Position numbers and translations under genes: made by a program
DNA from: Bradyrhizobium sp. dw_411
Lineage (GTDB): Bacteria > Pseudomonadota > Alphaproteobacteria > Rhizobiales > Xanthobacteraceae
Length of the DNA stretch: 64,000 nt
Direction of reading: 5' to 3'
Assembly: GCF_018449695.1 (NCBI RefSeq)
Contig: NZ_JAAVUY010000002.1
Location: 62,001 to 126,000 of the forward strand
Shown: positions 54,304-63,792 of the stretch, one piece after another
Layout: each line of letters opens with the position of its first letter
How positions within the stretch are numbered: the stretch's first letter is position 1
Notes under the pieces: generated by a model
What the model was told of the DNA's origin: nothing
Database searches by the model: none
What the model saw: only the letters and a program-made list of their open reading frames with translations

Positions 54304-57300
54304 ATGAAAATTGAATTTCTCAATCCCCAGGGGCCGCAGCCGACCGAAATGGTTGGGCTTACCGAACTGCGCACCAAGTTGCCGTCCTCGTGGCGCGGCT
54401 TCGCAAATTTTAATATGCGTAATACACGCCAACGAGGGCAGGACCGAGAAATTGATGTCGTGCTAATCGTTCCTGATAGACTAATTCTTGTTGACCTTAA
54501 GCATATGAGGGGACGAATCGAAAGCCGAAGCGGGCGTTGGTATAAGGGCACGGAGGATATTGGCCAGTCGGCTGCGAACAAGGTACGAGAAAACGCTAAG
54601 GTGTTTGCGGACCTAATTCGCAAGCAGGTATCTCAGATTCCCGGCTCACCTCCGATAGAATCCGCGGTCGTATTCACGCATCATGACGTTGATTTGGGTG
54701 GATTGACTCAGAATGAAAAGGACAGGTGTTTCAAACTTGTTGATTTTCTAAGAATTGCGAATCCAAGCGAGTTCGCTAAACCGTTTACAGCGCGCAGTAA
54801 CTTTGGCGCTGATGAAACTCTAAATTCAGGCCCATACTTTCAAGCGCTTCAAAAACTTTTCACGAATGGGAAGTTTATCGAGCCTCGAAAAGCCAAGTAT
54901 CACGGTTTCATTCCTACGGGCGACCCGGAATTCGAGCATGCTTTATTTGAGGAGTACGCTTGCAACGACGTGGCCGATCCTAATTACGCCGGTCTTCTTC
55001 GCATTTGGGATTTTTCGAAGGATCCTGACACCTTTGCTCTCGAAGAAGAACGACGTCCCGTTGCAGAACGAGAGAGAGCGCTTCTGGGGTACGTTCGGAC
55101 ACAGAACCCGAATTTCTTTGATAATTACGTTCTTCGGTCGATCGCTCATGATCGTGATTACAGTCTTCGTTATACCGAGATTTTCGAGCGACACGACGAA
55201 CTGGCTCGCCTAACGCGCCTCGCGGGCAGCATGGTTGATTTAGAAATTGAGCGACGGATAGAACTATCCCGCTTATTTCTTGACAGAGTTGCATCACTGC
55301 ACCGCATGCGCATTGCACACCGCGACCTGGATCGTCACTCCGTTTGGGTTAATGAACGAAGGAGTAGCATTGTCCTGTCGGGATTTGGAGCGTCACACTA
55401 CCCGGAAAGGCAAACCCTAGGGGACCAGCGCGCCAAGTTGCTCGCTAGCGGACATCGGGTCCCAGAAGATACAGGGGACGGCAAGCCTGGGACCGTATTT
55501 CAACAAGACGTATTTCTGGCAGCAGCAACGGTATGGATTTTACTAACAGGAGAGCGTTTGCCCGCTTTAAACGGTGTGCCCGTTTGGAGTGCGTCGTTGC
55601 TAGAAGCAAACAAAGAATTGCCCCCAGAGTTAGGTCCTTGGTTTGACACTTCTATGTCGATCGACGCTGCTGATCGATATGTTGACGGGGTTGAAGGAGC
55701 CGAAAAATTCGGCGAAGCCCTAGCGAAAAATAATCGAATTGCGCTTGACCAACAGCTCAATCGTTTCGTCAGGGAGGTAGATCCGTTGGTGGATTTTCCT
55801 GTCCTTCCCAATGGATGGATCGTCAAACGGCCCTACCGCGTGTTCAAAGCTCGATACGAATCTGAAGCCTCCACGGTATTAGTGAAAAGTTGGCCGAGCC
55901 AATATCTCGGCGACCGGCGCAAATCTGCAGCTCGTCTTCTTGATTTCTTTGCCCGTACGGAACGGCTAGAGGTGCTTGCTGCCGATTGGGCTCCGTGCAT
56001 TCGGCTTTCTTGTCTATGCATGGACGGGCTCCTGTTGATCCAAGATTGGGTTGAAGGCGAAACTCTTGCCGCCCCATCAACTGTGGCCCCGTGGTCCTTA
56101 GACATATTGAAGGAATTCCTTCTCAAGTTTGTCTTAGCGGTAGAGGAGCTCCACAAGGCCGGCCTCGCACATGGAGATCTTAAACCAAGCAACGTCGTCG
56201 TTTCTTATGGTGTGGATGACGACAACGCGCCCCGTCCAGTGCTTATAGATTTGCTGGATTACTCTCCCGAGGGCGCGGGAGAGCGGATGACCTTGGCTTA
56301 CTGCCCGCCTCATTCGGCTGATGATATTCAACTGAGAGACCGATTTGCCGTAGGCCAAATCGTTCGCGAGCTAGTAGCGAGCTTCGCTGACAGAGACCAA
56401 GGACTAGTACAGAAGATCCTGGCCGCTGTAGATGCATGTGATGCCGGGGATGAACCTTGGATTAGTCTCCGTCCGCTGCGTGATGCGCTGACGACTACTA
56501 CGAAGCTTCACGCTCCAATCGCTGATTTGATGCATCTGTCAATCGAGATTCGTAACCCCTTGGCTGAAGGTCCGATGTTGGCAGATAACGGTTCGTTTCA
56601 CGTGGTTACAAAGTTCGCCGAGAGCACGATTGTCGTTTACGGCTTCGATCAGAAGGTTGACATCAAGATTGACTTAGCCGACGGCATTCCTCGATATGCC
56701 GGCACGTATTCATTCAACACAATGGAAGCTGATTGGGCTCTCAATCACTGCGATTTTTCATTTAAGGGCGAGGTCAAAATTTCGCGTTCTGCTACGCCGA
56801 GGTTTTCGGGCTTCGAAGGATTGCGTCCTCATTTAGCAAAGATTGCAGGCTTCAACCCGGATTCGACGGGTCCAATACAGTCCGCAGTCCTGGGATTGCC
56901 AAAGCCCATTCAAGAGGTCTCGCCCGAAGCCACAAGAAAGACGGGATTGCTGCAGTTAGCGAAATTCCCGGTCGTCCGTTTTTGGCAAGAAACTATTGCA
57001 GTAGAGGAGAGCATCCAACCCGAGCTTACTTTGGTGGAGGCTCCGAGAGAAACACACGAGCCTGGGATAATAATCCTGTCATGCGCTGAGGCGATCGGTG
57101 ACCTGTCCGACTTCGGGGATGGTTCAGCTAACGTAAGCGTCACATGGAATGGAATAAAGGTTGGCGATCTAGATTCGGAGCGTTCAAAAGGAGATTTAAT
57201 CACTATTCGGAATGCGCGGTTTTACAACCGGCTCCGTACGGGTGATACGCTCAAGATCCAATTTTCGAACGATTTGGCGAGCTTTCAGCGGAGGTCGCGT

Positions 57301-59148
57301 GCGGTAGCGCGAATTCTGCAGGGTAAGGGCCAACTTACAAATCTAGTCCAGTATTTCGATCCGCAAGCTTCGTTAACGCCCGAAGTTATGGCGGAAGCCA
57401 TAGAAGAAGGCGCCCTTGATGATTACGGATTAAACGACGATCAAGAAGAGGCCTTCCGCCATCTTTGGCGTCACGGACCTGTCGGACTTCTCCAAGGACC
57501 ACCAGGCACCGGAAAGACGCTATTCATCGCGAGCTTTGTTCATTGGGCCCTCAGTAAAAAAGGCCAGATGCGAAATGTGCTCGTGCTTTCGCAATCTCAT
57601 GAAGCCGTCAATACCGCTGCAGAGCGCATTCTGAAGGTTTTTGGCGAACTCGGAGGGGAGGTCGATCTTCTCAGGATTGGACAGCACGACAAAATATCGC
57701 CTCCACTACTTCGCTATCACTCGCAGTCAATTCAAGATCGTAATCGGGAGCTATTTCAGGCCGAAATAAAGGAGCGTCTAGCAATAGCAGCAAGAAAATT
57801 GGGGCTTAATCGATCTTACGTTAAGGAGTCTTACGAAGTTGAGGCCACCTTTGGAGCTTTAGTACGGCAGATCAATCTTTCGAGTCAGGATGCGCAGCAG
57901 AACGATGCAGATGCTGTTCGGGCGGCACGGCAGCGGTTGGGCTCACTCGAAGCTTCGTTTCACCGACTAGTCTCTGAAAAGGCGACGCCCTACGACGGAT
58001 TACCGAGCGAAATCCTTGAGGATATTCGCGATGATACTGCCCGACGTCACGTCGTTTTCGACCCTGATGCTCGACGGAGATTTTTGAAACTTGAAGAATT
58101 ATCTCGAAAATGGGTTTCAGTTTTAAATACGCGCAACAGAAATTTGGAAGAATTCTTTGCGCGGAGCCGTAATTTGGTTTGCGGGACGTGCGTCGGGATC
58201 GGTCGTCAGGGAATGCGAATAGATCGCGGGACTTTCGATCTAGTGATCATTGATGAAGCTGCCCGCTGCACTCCCGGGGAACTAGCTGTTGGTATGCAGT
58301 CCGGCAAACGCGTGCTCCTAGTCGGTGATCATCGCCAGCTCCCCCCGCTATTCGGGCATGAACTTTTGAGTGAGGTCAGCACAAAGCTTCCTGGCATTGA
58401 TAAAAAGGAACTTCAAAGAAGCGATTTCGAACGCGCCTTCGGGTCAAGCTACGGAAAATCCAATGGGCGAACGCTTCGAAAGCAGTACAGGATGGCGCCC
58501 GAAATTGGAGCGATTGTATCCGATGTTTTTTATCCAGGAGAAAAACTGGAGACTTTGCGAGGCGCGCCTCATGTAATTTACAGTGAATTGCCGGCCCCGT
58601 TGGACCAACAAATTCTTTGGATCGATACAGGAAGTCCGGGGAAGGGCGGGCGCGAGACTGCGTCGGGCACCAGTTTCACGAACCGAAGAGAGGCGGTAAT
58701 CATCCTTGAGCTTTTACGTCGTATTGCAAGATGCAAATCATTTATGGACAACGCCGCCCAAGCTCTAGAGCTGAAGGATGGGGAGCCACTGGTTGGTGTA
58801 ATCTGCACATATGCCCAACAAGCAGAGCTTCTTGAGAATATGCTGCTCGCGTCAGATGTGCCGCCGGCAATTCGCTCGTTAGTTAAGATAGATACCGTCG
58901 ATGCCTATCAAGGTAAAGAAAATCGGATAGTTATCCTTTCGCTCGTCAGAAGTAACCCCGAGAGTAATATGGGTTTTGTACGAAATCAAAACCGGATCAA
59001 CGTGGCCTTATCAAGGGCTATGGACAGATTAATTTTAGTTGGGGCGGCTGCTATGTTCGAGCATACTCACAACCCGCTTCGCTCTGTGGTCAAGCGGCTG
59101 CGAATGATCCATCGAATTCGTTCATCCGCGAATGTCTTAGGATTATAA
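54304..59148 (+). CDS. NERD - kinase-like - kinase - UPF1-type helicase fusion
   Basis: A 1,614-residue multidomain protein. Residues 15-150 are a NERD nuclease-related domain (TELRTKLP, DREIDVVLI, LILVDLKHMRG). About 200-500 is a protein-kinase-like domain with HRD at 339-341 but an unusual HRDLDRHSVW loop and SGFG instead of DFG, so probably inactive. About 515-750 is a second kinase domain with STVLVKSW (Lys), HGDLKPSN at 623-630 and LIDLLDYS. About 750-1030 is unassigned. From about 1045 an SF1 helicase follows: Walker A GPPGTGKT (1065-1072), LSQSHEAVN, Walker B IIDEAARC (Asp1317-Glu1318), GDHRQLPP, RKQYRMAP, DTVDAYQGKENRIVILS and INVALSRA. The region is A+T-richer than the core. It is coupled to the next gene by a TAATG overlap. 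Likely an anti-phage effector/sensor; this is inference. Confidence 0.9.
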   Translation: MKIEFLNPQGPQPTEMVGLTELRTKLPSSWRGFANFNMRNTRQRGQDREIDVVLIVPDRLILVDLKHMRGRIESRSGRWYKGTEDIGQSAANKVRENAKVFADLIRKQVSQIPGSPPIESAVVFTHHDVDLGGLTQNEKDRCFKLVDFLRIANPSEFAKPFTARSNFGADETLNSGPYFQALQKLFTNGKFIEPRKAKYHGFIPTGDPEFEHALFEEYACNDVADPNYAGLLRIWDFSKDPDTFALEEERRPVAERERALLGYVRTQNPNFFDNYVLRSIAHDRDYSLRYTEIFERHDELARLTRLAGSMVDLEIERRIELSRLFLDRVASLHRMRIAHRDLDRHSVWVNERRSSIVLSGFGASHYPERQTLGDQRAKLLASGHRVPEDTGDGKPGTVFQQDVFLAAATVWILLTGERLPALNGVPVWSASLLEANKELPPELGPWFDTSMSIDAADRYVDGVEGAEKFGEALAKNNRIALDQQLNRFVREVDPLVDFPVLPNGWIVKRPYRVFKARYESEASTVLVKSWPSQYLGDRRKSAARLLDFFARTERLEVLAADWAPCIRLSCLCMDGLLLIQDWVEGETLAAPSTVAPWSLDILKEFLLKFVLAVEELHKAGLAHGDLKPSNVVVSYGVDDDNAPRPVLIDLLDYSPEGAGERMTLAYCPPHSADDIQLRDRFAVGQIVRELVASFADRDQGLVQKILAAVDACDAGDEPWISLRPLRDALTTTTKLHAPIADLMHLSIEIRNPLAEGPMLADNGSFHVVTKFAESTIVVYGFDQKVDIKIDLADGIPRYAGTYSFNTMEADWALNHCDFSFKGEVKISRSATPRFSGFEGLRPHLAKIAGFNPDSTGPIQSAVLGLPKPIQEVSPEATRKTGLLQLAKFPVVRFWQETIAVEESIQPELTLVEAPRETHEPGIIILSCAEAIGDLSDFGDGSANVSVTWNGIKVGDLDSERSKGDLITIRNARFYNRLRTGDTLKIQFSNDLASFQRRSRAVARILQGKGQLTNLVQYFDPQASLTPEVMAEAIEEGALDDYGLNDDQEEAFRHLWRHGPVGLLQGPPGTGKTLFIASFVHWALSKKGQMRNVLVLSQSHEAVNTAAERILKVFGELGGEVDLLRIGQHDKISPPLLRYHSQSIQDRNRELFQAEIKERLAIAARKLGLNRSYVKESYEVEATFGALVRQINLSSQDAQQNDADAVRAARQRLGSLEASFHRLVSEKATPYDGLPSEILEDIRDDTARRHVVFDPDARRRFLKLEELSRKWVSVLNTRNRNLEEFFARSRNLVCGTCVGIGRQGMRIDRGTFDLVIIDEAARCTPGELAVGMQSGKRVLLVGDHRQLPPLFGHELLSEVSTKLPGIDKKELQRSDFERAFGSSYGKSNGRTLRKQYRMAPEIGAIVSDVFYPGEKLETLRGAPHVIYSELPAPLDQQILWIDTGSPGKGGRETASGTSFTNRREAVIILELLRRIARCKSFMDNAAQALELKDGEPLVGVICTYAQQAELLENMLLASDVPPAIRSLVKIDTVDAYQGKENRIVILSLVRSNPESNMGFVRNQNRINVALSRAMDRLILVGAAAMFEHTHNPLRSVVKRLRMIHRIRSSANVLGL

Positions 59149-60644
59149 TGGCGAGCCAAAAGGAATATTTGGAAGCGACTGAGAAGGCGTTAGCTGCTAT
59201 CGAAATCGAGCAGTTGTCGTTTGTCGTTCGTGCGCAGAAATTTAGAATAACTGCGACGGTTATGAAGCGTACAGCTATGCCTCTTGCAACTGAGTACGCT
59301 GTGCGCCTTGTACATCTTGCGCCCGATATCGGCGCAGAAGAGCTTGCAGGCTTTTTCGGCTTTGGGGCTCCCGAGACCCAAGTATTGATTCAAGATATGC
59401 TTGAGACTCAGCTCGTAACGGAACGGGACGGCAGATTTTCGCTGTCTACAAAGGGGCGTGAAGCCGTATCGCCAATGTCCGACGACATTGAGCTTTTCGA
59501 AGTGGACGAAATAAATGCGATTCAATGTTTTGATCTGATTGCCTTCGCTCCGGTGGATGACGCAGACCTCAATGCGGCGGAGGCGCGACGCGTACCTGAG
59601 ATCACCATACCGAATCGGGAACGTGCTGCCGCGGCAGTAGTTGAAGCAAGGCAGGCATTTGAGACGCACTTTGCAGAGTGGTATCAGCGCAACGATAGAC
59701 GCAAGCGCATTGAGGACATACAGCTACATGCGGTGGATGACATACAGCCTCTAAGAACTTTTGGTGCTCCGTTGCATTTTCCAATCCGTTATCGGCTCGA
59801 TGACCCTGCGTCAATCGAAGCTGATTTCGCTTTTCTACGGAATAGAGGGAGGCCTGCCTCGCGAAACGCGCTGATAGAAGCATTGAGTGCCTCTATTCAA
59901 GGACTTTCCTCTCCACCGGATCATGCGGATGGATTTCATTGGTTGTCCAACGTGGACGCAGGTCTTCTGACACGCTCAGGTCTTCGCGATTTTAAAGATC
60001 AAGCAACTTGGGCTCGGCTTTGCGCCGATCCGAGTACGCGTTCCTTCGGCGAGCACGGCTCGCAGGTAGTTCGGCTATTTGGTTCTGTGACGGGAGCACT
60101 GACGCGCGCCACCATTATCCAATGGGCAAAAACAGTCGCAACTGATCGCCCCGAATTGCCCACGCCTATTTTTTGGTTGCCACCACGGGCATCGTATTGG
60201 GGCCGAAGTGTTGCGTTTACGGAATTGGTTCGGGAAATGGCTAGCGCTGATCCAGATGGTATCGTCCTTCTAGCAAGGACAGATGGGTCGTCTCGGGAGG
60301 CGTCGTCTTGGAGGCGTTTCTTTGGTCCAAGAGAAAGTCGATCTCCGTTGTTCAATCGCTGTTTTATTGTGAATCCAAAGATACCGGATTCGGTGGAGAT
60401 TATTATTAAGCCTGGCGCGTGGGGATTGGTATTGGTGCACACACCGGAAATTGCGACGGGCTTTCCGCTCCCCATGGGATATATAACTTCCGACCCTTCG
60501 ATCGCGATGGAACTGCGGCGTTCTCTTGCTGAAGTCGTGGCTGCCTCCGACGGTTCTAAAGCAGTGTTATGGTCGAGCGGCGCCGAACGTCCAGCGATGG
60601 CCTTGGCATACATCGATTTGGCTCTTGGAATTGGCGAAGCGTGA
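59148..60644 (+). CDS. Partner of the helicase: winged-helix protein of unknown function
   Basis: A 498-residue protein that starts on the last base of the helicase stop codon (TAATG), so it is translated with it in a fixed ratio. Residues 50-110 look like a winged helix (GAEELAGFFGFGAPETQVLI, LVTERDGRFSLSTKGRE). About 165-225 is charged and helical. The C-terminal 150 residues alternate strands and helices (PTPIFWLPPRASYWGRSVAF, DGIVLLARTDGSS, FNRCFIVNPKIP, EIIIKPGAWGLVLV) in a way that could be a degenerate PLD-like or other alpha/beta domain, but no HxKxxxxD motif is present. I do not recognise the family. Confidence 0.85.
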   Translation: MASQKEYLEATEKALAAIEIEQLSFVVRAQKFRITATVMKRTAMPLATEYAVRLVHLAPDIGAEELAGFFGFGAPETQVLIQDMLETQLVTERDGRFSLSTKGREAVSPMSDDIELFEVDEINAIQCFDLIAFAPVDDADLNAAEARRVPEITIPNRERAAAAVVEARQAFETHFAEWYQRNDRRKRIEDIQLHAVDDIQPLRTFGAPLHFPIRYRLDDPASIEADFAFLRNRGRPASRNALIEALSASIQGLSSPPDHADGFHWLSNVDAGLLTRSGLRDFKDQATWARLCADPSTRSFGEHGSQVVRLFGSVTGALTRATIIQWAKTVATDRPELPTPIFWLPPRASYWGRSVAFTELVREMASADPDGIVLLARTDGSSREASSWRRFFGPRESRSPLFNRCFIVNPKIPDSVEIIIKPGAWGLVLVHTPEIATGFPLPMGYITSDPSIAMELRRSLAEVVAASDGSKAVLWSSGAERPAMALAYIDLALGIGEA

Positions 60645-60677
60645 CCGAAGCCCGTTTGGACAAGCGGGAAGCATAAT

Positions 60678-60699
60678 CTTTGAGTGTCAGATCTCAAAG
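60678..60699. terminator. Small hairpin between convergent genes
   Basis: CTTTGAG-TGTCAGAT-CTCAAAG is a 7-bp inverted repeat between the helicase partner gene and the convergent gene that ends at 60694. It could terminate transcription from both sides, but the stem is short and the T tract poor. Confidence 0.3.
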
Positions 60700-61806
60700 G
60701 CGATTTATTCTAAGACTTGATAAGAGCTCGACCGCATTAGAAATCTGCTTCTCTTCGAAATCGCGGTTCCGAGTGGCCGGCTTCCAATTGTCCTCGACTC
60801 TCTTTGTTTGTTCTACCATCGCTTCTAGAGCAGCACTCAAAGCATCCACGATGTATGGTTCTCTCGGTAATTCCGATGCACAAAAAGAGATGATCTTAAG
60901 AACCTCGTCGATCTCACCTCGTTTCGCCAAGAACTTGAAGAGCACAGAGAAAAGGCGTTGAGGTCGCAAGAAATCAAATATCAAGAATGGCTCGGCCGCC
61001 AGACGATCACATAGGAAATCTCCAAGTTCGCGCGGCTCGTACCCAAATGTGATCCATCGCTCCAATAGTGCAAAGACTATACTTTTGATTCCAGAATTTT
61101 CCTGTTCCTCCCCACCACGTTGAAAAATCCAATTCAATGCCACTTCAGGAACGCGATCGTCAAATGGGGTTCGTTCGTTCACGAAATGCCATATCTTAGT
61201 CCAATCTGATTTGCCGAAATTTGATCGATTGCTAAGCCAGCGAACAAGGTATTCATCGCTGTAGTTCGATATCGAACCGTAGATTCCACTTTCGGAAGCT
61301 TTGGGCTCGTCCGGTTCTAATGGATCAATTTCGGACCATATCTTCTTCTGCTTCTGGAAGAGGTGCAGTTCTGAATCGACCCAGAATTTTATTTGATCCT
61401 TTTCGTAAAAAACAGTGTCGGCGACCGCTCTCCAAATATCGTAGGAAGGGTTCAGCTCGGCTGACTCGATACGGTTTAATTGTGATTGAAGAATGGGGAT
61501 GTTCGCTATCGCTTCTTGATGCTTCGCGATGTAGGCGAGTATCTCGCTAACATTGCCACAGACGATATTTCCGTCATAGGATCGAAATGCAATTAAGCCC
61601 TTATCGCCAACCGTTATCGTGTGCGAAGATTCGAAAGGGATTAATGGATAGTTCTCATATTCGAGAAATGGGACGACTTCTTTTACTTGCAAATACTCGT
61701 CCATTTGTTGGACGTACGGAAGATTGGTGTTGGGGGATGAGAGGAGTGGTATCAGAACCCCCGGATTTCCCTCAGAGATGTCTAAAAACATTATGAGGCT
61801 AAACAT
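60694..61806 (-). CDS. Unknown protein, 370 residues, defence-region gene
   Basis: I do not recognise this protein. It is acidic and soluble. The first 150 residues are mixed strands and helices; the rest is mainly helical with many Trp and Phe (DEYLVRWLSNRSNFG, DWTKIWHFVNERTPFDD, GYEPRELGDFLCDRLAAEPF), resembling helical-repeat packing. The ATG at 61806 overlaps the stop region of the upstream gene; a GTG at 61818 and an ATG at 61791 are alternatives. It is translationally coupled to the gene at 61799-62662. A+T-rich codon use matches the helicase gene, suggesting shared ancestry of the segment. Confidence 0.75.
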   Translation of the reverse strand: MFSLIMFLDISEGNPGVLIPLLSSPNTNLPYVQQMDEYLQVKEVVPFLEYENYPLIPFESSHTITVGDKGLIAFRSYDGNIVCGNVSEILAYIAKHQEAIANIPILQSQLNRIESAELNPSYDIWRAVADTVFYEKDQIKFWVDSELHLFQKQKKIWSEIDPLEPDEPKASESGIYGSISNYSDEYLVRWLSNRSNFGKSDWTKIWHFVNERTPFDDRVPEVALNWIFQRGGEEQENSGIKSIVFALLERWITFGYEPRELGDFLCDRLAAEPFLIFDFLRPQRLFSVLFKFLAKRGEIDEVLKIISFCASELPREPYIVDALSAALEAMVEQTKRVEDNWKPATRNRDFEEKQISNAVELLSSLRINRL

Positions 61807-62662
61807 TGTAGTAGCCACGACTGGAATAGAAATTATCGAGTTTCTCGTAGATGGAATGGTAATAAAACTCCTTGCGAAGTGGATAAACGGGATACGTTAG
61901 AATCTCTGCGCCAAGTGCCGAAATTTTCGCGATATATTCTTCGTTTGAAAGATATGTCTCCGGAAATATCGCTAGAATGGGTTTGCGATTTGTCAGATCG
62001 ATGTCAGCGTTGAATTGGACTTCAATTGCAAATCGGCGATCGTCAAAACGTTTGTCTTTGTGTTGAATTAATTTGTGAAGAGCTTTCATTTCTTCATCTA
62101 AAACGTCGACATCAAACATCGCTTCGAATTGCTCTTTCGGTCGCGACGCGAGGCGATAATAGCTGCGAGCACTGTTGAAGAACGTGCCAATTATCTTATG
62201 CGGCGCTTCGACATCCGAACTCGTCTCAAAGTCGTTTAGCTCCATCATGTTTATGTAGTTGGGATATCGCTTTGCCGCAAAGGCTCCGGAATCGAAGGGA
62301 AAAATTCTCTTCGCTCCTTCAGTGAAAAAGCTAAAAACTAAACAAGTTGGTAATTCCCAGTATTCCGCCTCCTGTTCCAGGTCGCGCTTGTAGGCAGCTC
62401 GCCCCACAAAAAAATATGAAAGCCTTTCCCCAGCAAAAACGTTGCATCGCTGTGTAGTCAGCTGACCGGAATTTATGATCTTTTTCAGGTAATACGACTC
62501 AGTAGTGTGGACCAGAGGCAGCGGCTTAGCTTTGGTGATGCGGTTTCTTTGCAAAAACTGCGAGAGAGCTGACATAGAGTCTCCGATCATGTCCTCACGA
62601 CAACATAGAGCGATCGAGATATCCTGGCGTGCAACTGCGCTTCTAGCTTCTTGAATATTCAA
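61799..62662 (-). CDS. Unknown protein, possible ADP-ribosyltransferase-like fold
   Basis: A 287-residue protein (or 263 if starting at the ATG at 62590). The segment PLPLVHTTESYYLKKIINSG, then LTTQRCNVFAGERLSYFFVG, resembles the start of DarT/ART-like domains, where an H-T/H-F-T followed by a helix and a basic strand contacts NAD. Further on come CLVFSFFTEGAKRIFPFDSG and FFNSARSYYRLASRPKEQFE. The resemblance is by eye only, and no catalytic Glu can be fixed. It is upstream of, and coupled to, the 370-residue gene. The pair could be a toxin-antitoxin or defence module. Confidence 0.7.
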   Translation of the reverse strand: MNIQEARSAVARQDISIALCCREDMIGDSMSALSQFLQRNRITKAKPLPLVHTTESYYLKKIINSGQLTTQRCNVFAGERLSYFFVGRAAYKRDLEQEAEYWELPTCLVFSFFTEGAKRIFPFDSGAFAAKRYPNYINMMELNDFETSSDVEAPHKIIGTFFNSARSYYRLASRPKEQFEAMFDVDVLDEEMKALHKLIQHKDKRFDDRRFAIEVQFNADIDLTNRKPILAIFPETYLSNEEYIAKISALGAEILTYPVYPLRKEFYYHSIYEKLDNFYSSRGYYNV

Positions 62663-62957
62663 TCGACAATACCAACGAGTCGATCGTATCTTACGATAGC
62701 TTTGATGGTTTATTTCCGAGGTAATAATCTTAGCAGAATTCGACCGAGCTGGAAAACCTTCGATCTGATTGAATAACTTGCGCTTTATTCGTGTCTGGGT
62801 CGCGACTGTCGAGGTGTCGCTGTGCCATGGTCAGGGAGAAAGTGGCAGCAGCCCAATGTTCCATAACCTTCGATGCCGAACTTCATGTCCGCTTTCGAAG
62901 GGGAGAGCGGACTCCGCTCGCTCCTTCACGCTATGTCAGCTTTTGACCCGGAGAGGA
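62663..62957. other. Boundary between the A+T-rich region and ordinary genes
   Basis: No gene is supported. Composition changes back to G+C-rich near 62790. I looked for a further copy of the 53-bp att-like repeat here and found none. Confidence 0.4.
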
Positions 62958-63410
62958 CTAACCGCCCATTCTCCCGCCTCTTGACGGAAGGGCCTTCGCG
63001 TTGCCTCGCAAACCCCACAAAAGCAGTGAGGACGCCAAGATAATGGCAAGTCCGATCAAGACGAATCCTGTGGTGACGAGAACTTCCTGGCTCGGCGCGG
63101 CACTGTGCCCCCCGGCGGTTATGGGGGATAGTGCTGCCGTGCCTAGAATGGCTGCAGTAGTGGTCACAACCCAATTGCCATACGTTCCGCCCAACAGCGC
63201 CCAGTAGGCTATCTTGGTTAAAAGGGATGACAGCCTCACCTCATTCCACATGGCGCCGACTGCGAGAAGCAAAATTCCATTCATGACTCCTTCCAAGTGG
63301 GCAGCAAGCGCCATTCGCACGTTGGTAAAGTGCTGCTCGGCCAGGCCGGTAAGGAGCCCAATCAAGAACAAAGTGATTCCATGGAAGAGAAGTCGTCGCC
63401 GATACTCCAT
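62958..63410 (-). CDS. HAB-mutase/styrene-oxide-isomerase-like membrane protein
   Basis: A 150-residue protein with four membrane segments (LLFHGITLFLIGLLTGLAEQ; HLEGVMNGILLLAVGAMW; AYWALLGGTYGNWVVTTTAA; VLVTTGFVLIGLAIILASSL). The motif AHLEGVMNG is shared with hydroxylaminobenzene mutase and styrene oxide isomerase, small integral membrane isomerases, and the family is plausible at this length. The substrate is unknown. The start MEYRRRLLFHG at 63410 is preferred to an upstream in-frame ATG (63464), since GAGG lies 4-5 bases before it. Confidence 0.7.
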   Translation of the reverse strand: MEYRRRLLFHGITLFLIGLLTGLAEQHFTNVRMALAAHLEGVMNGILLLAVGAMWNEVRLSSLLTKIAYWALLGGTYGNWVVTTTAAILGTAALSPITAGGHSAAPSQEVLVTTGFVLIGLAIILASSLLLWGLRGNAKALPSRGGRMGG

Positions 63411-63792
63411 TGGGCCTCGCCAAATCTCAAGATTCCCTCGATCGTAGCCGTTGTCCAGTAACAATTGAAAGATAGTCCGGCTGCGACCTAGTGTCCGGAT
63501 CTGGCACCGAACGGACGTTGCGGTTCAACTGCTTGATGTCCGATGGTGAGGGAAGAGCGGAAGAGGCACGCCGCCGTTCGGCTTCCGCAAATGACCCTAA
63601 GCCGACTCTGACGCACCGCCAGCCATCGGTAAAATATTATTAGTGGACCCATAGCAAAAAGACGAACCAGCAGTTCCGACGGATCAAATTTTCAGTATCC
63701 GGCTGAAGCGCACTTAAACCGACGAAGGGAACGCAAGCACTCCCGCTGTGGGGGGCCGGTTACGGCGCGCTTCGATAGAAGCGGCGATTATT
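63411..63792. other. Intergenic region before the TonB receptor end
   Basis: No gene is supported in these 380 bases, and nothing repetitive is evident. Confidence 0.4.

Noticed and set aside
59148..60644. Phospholipase-D nuclease (MkoB) identity for the helicase partner
   Set aside because: No HxKxxxxD motif can be found, so the assignment to Mokosh is not supported beyond architecture.
62800..62950. Possible 5S-like or other structured RNA
   Set aside because: Short phrases such as CGATGCCGAACTTC recall 5S rRNA, but the conserved arms and length do not fit.
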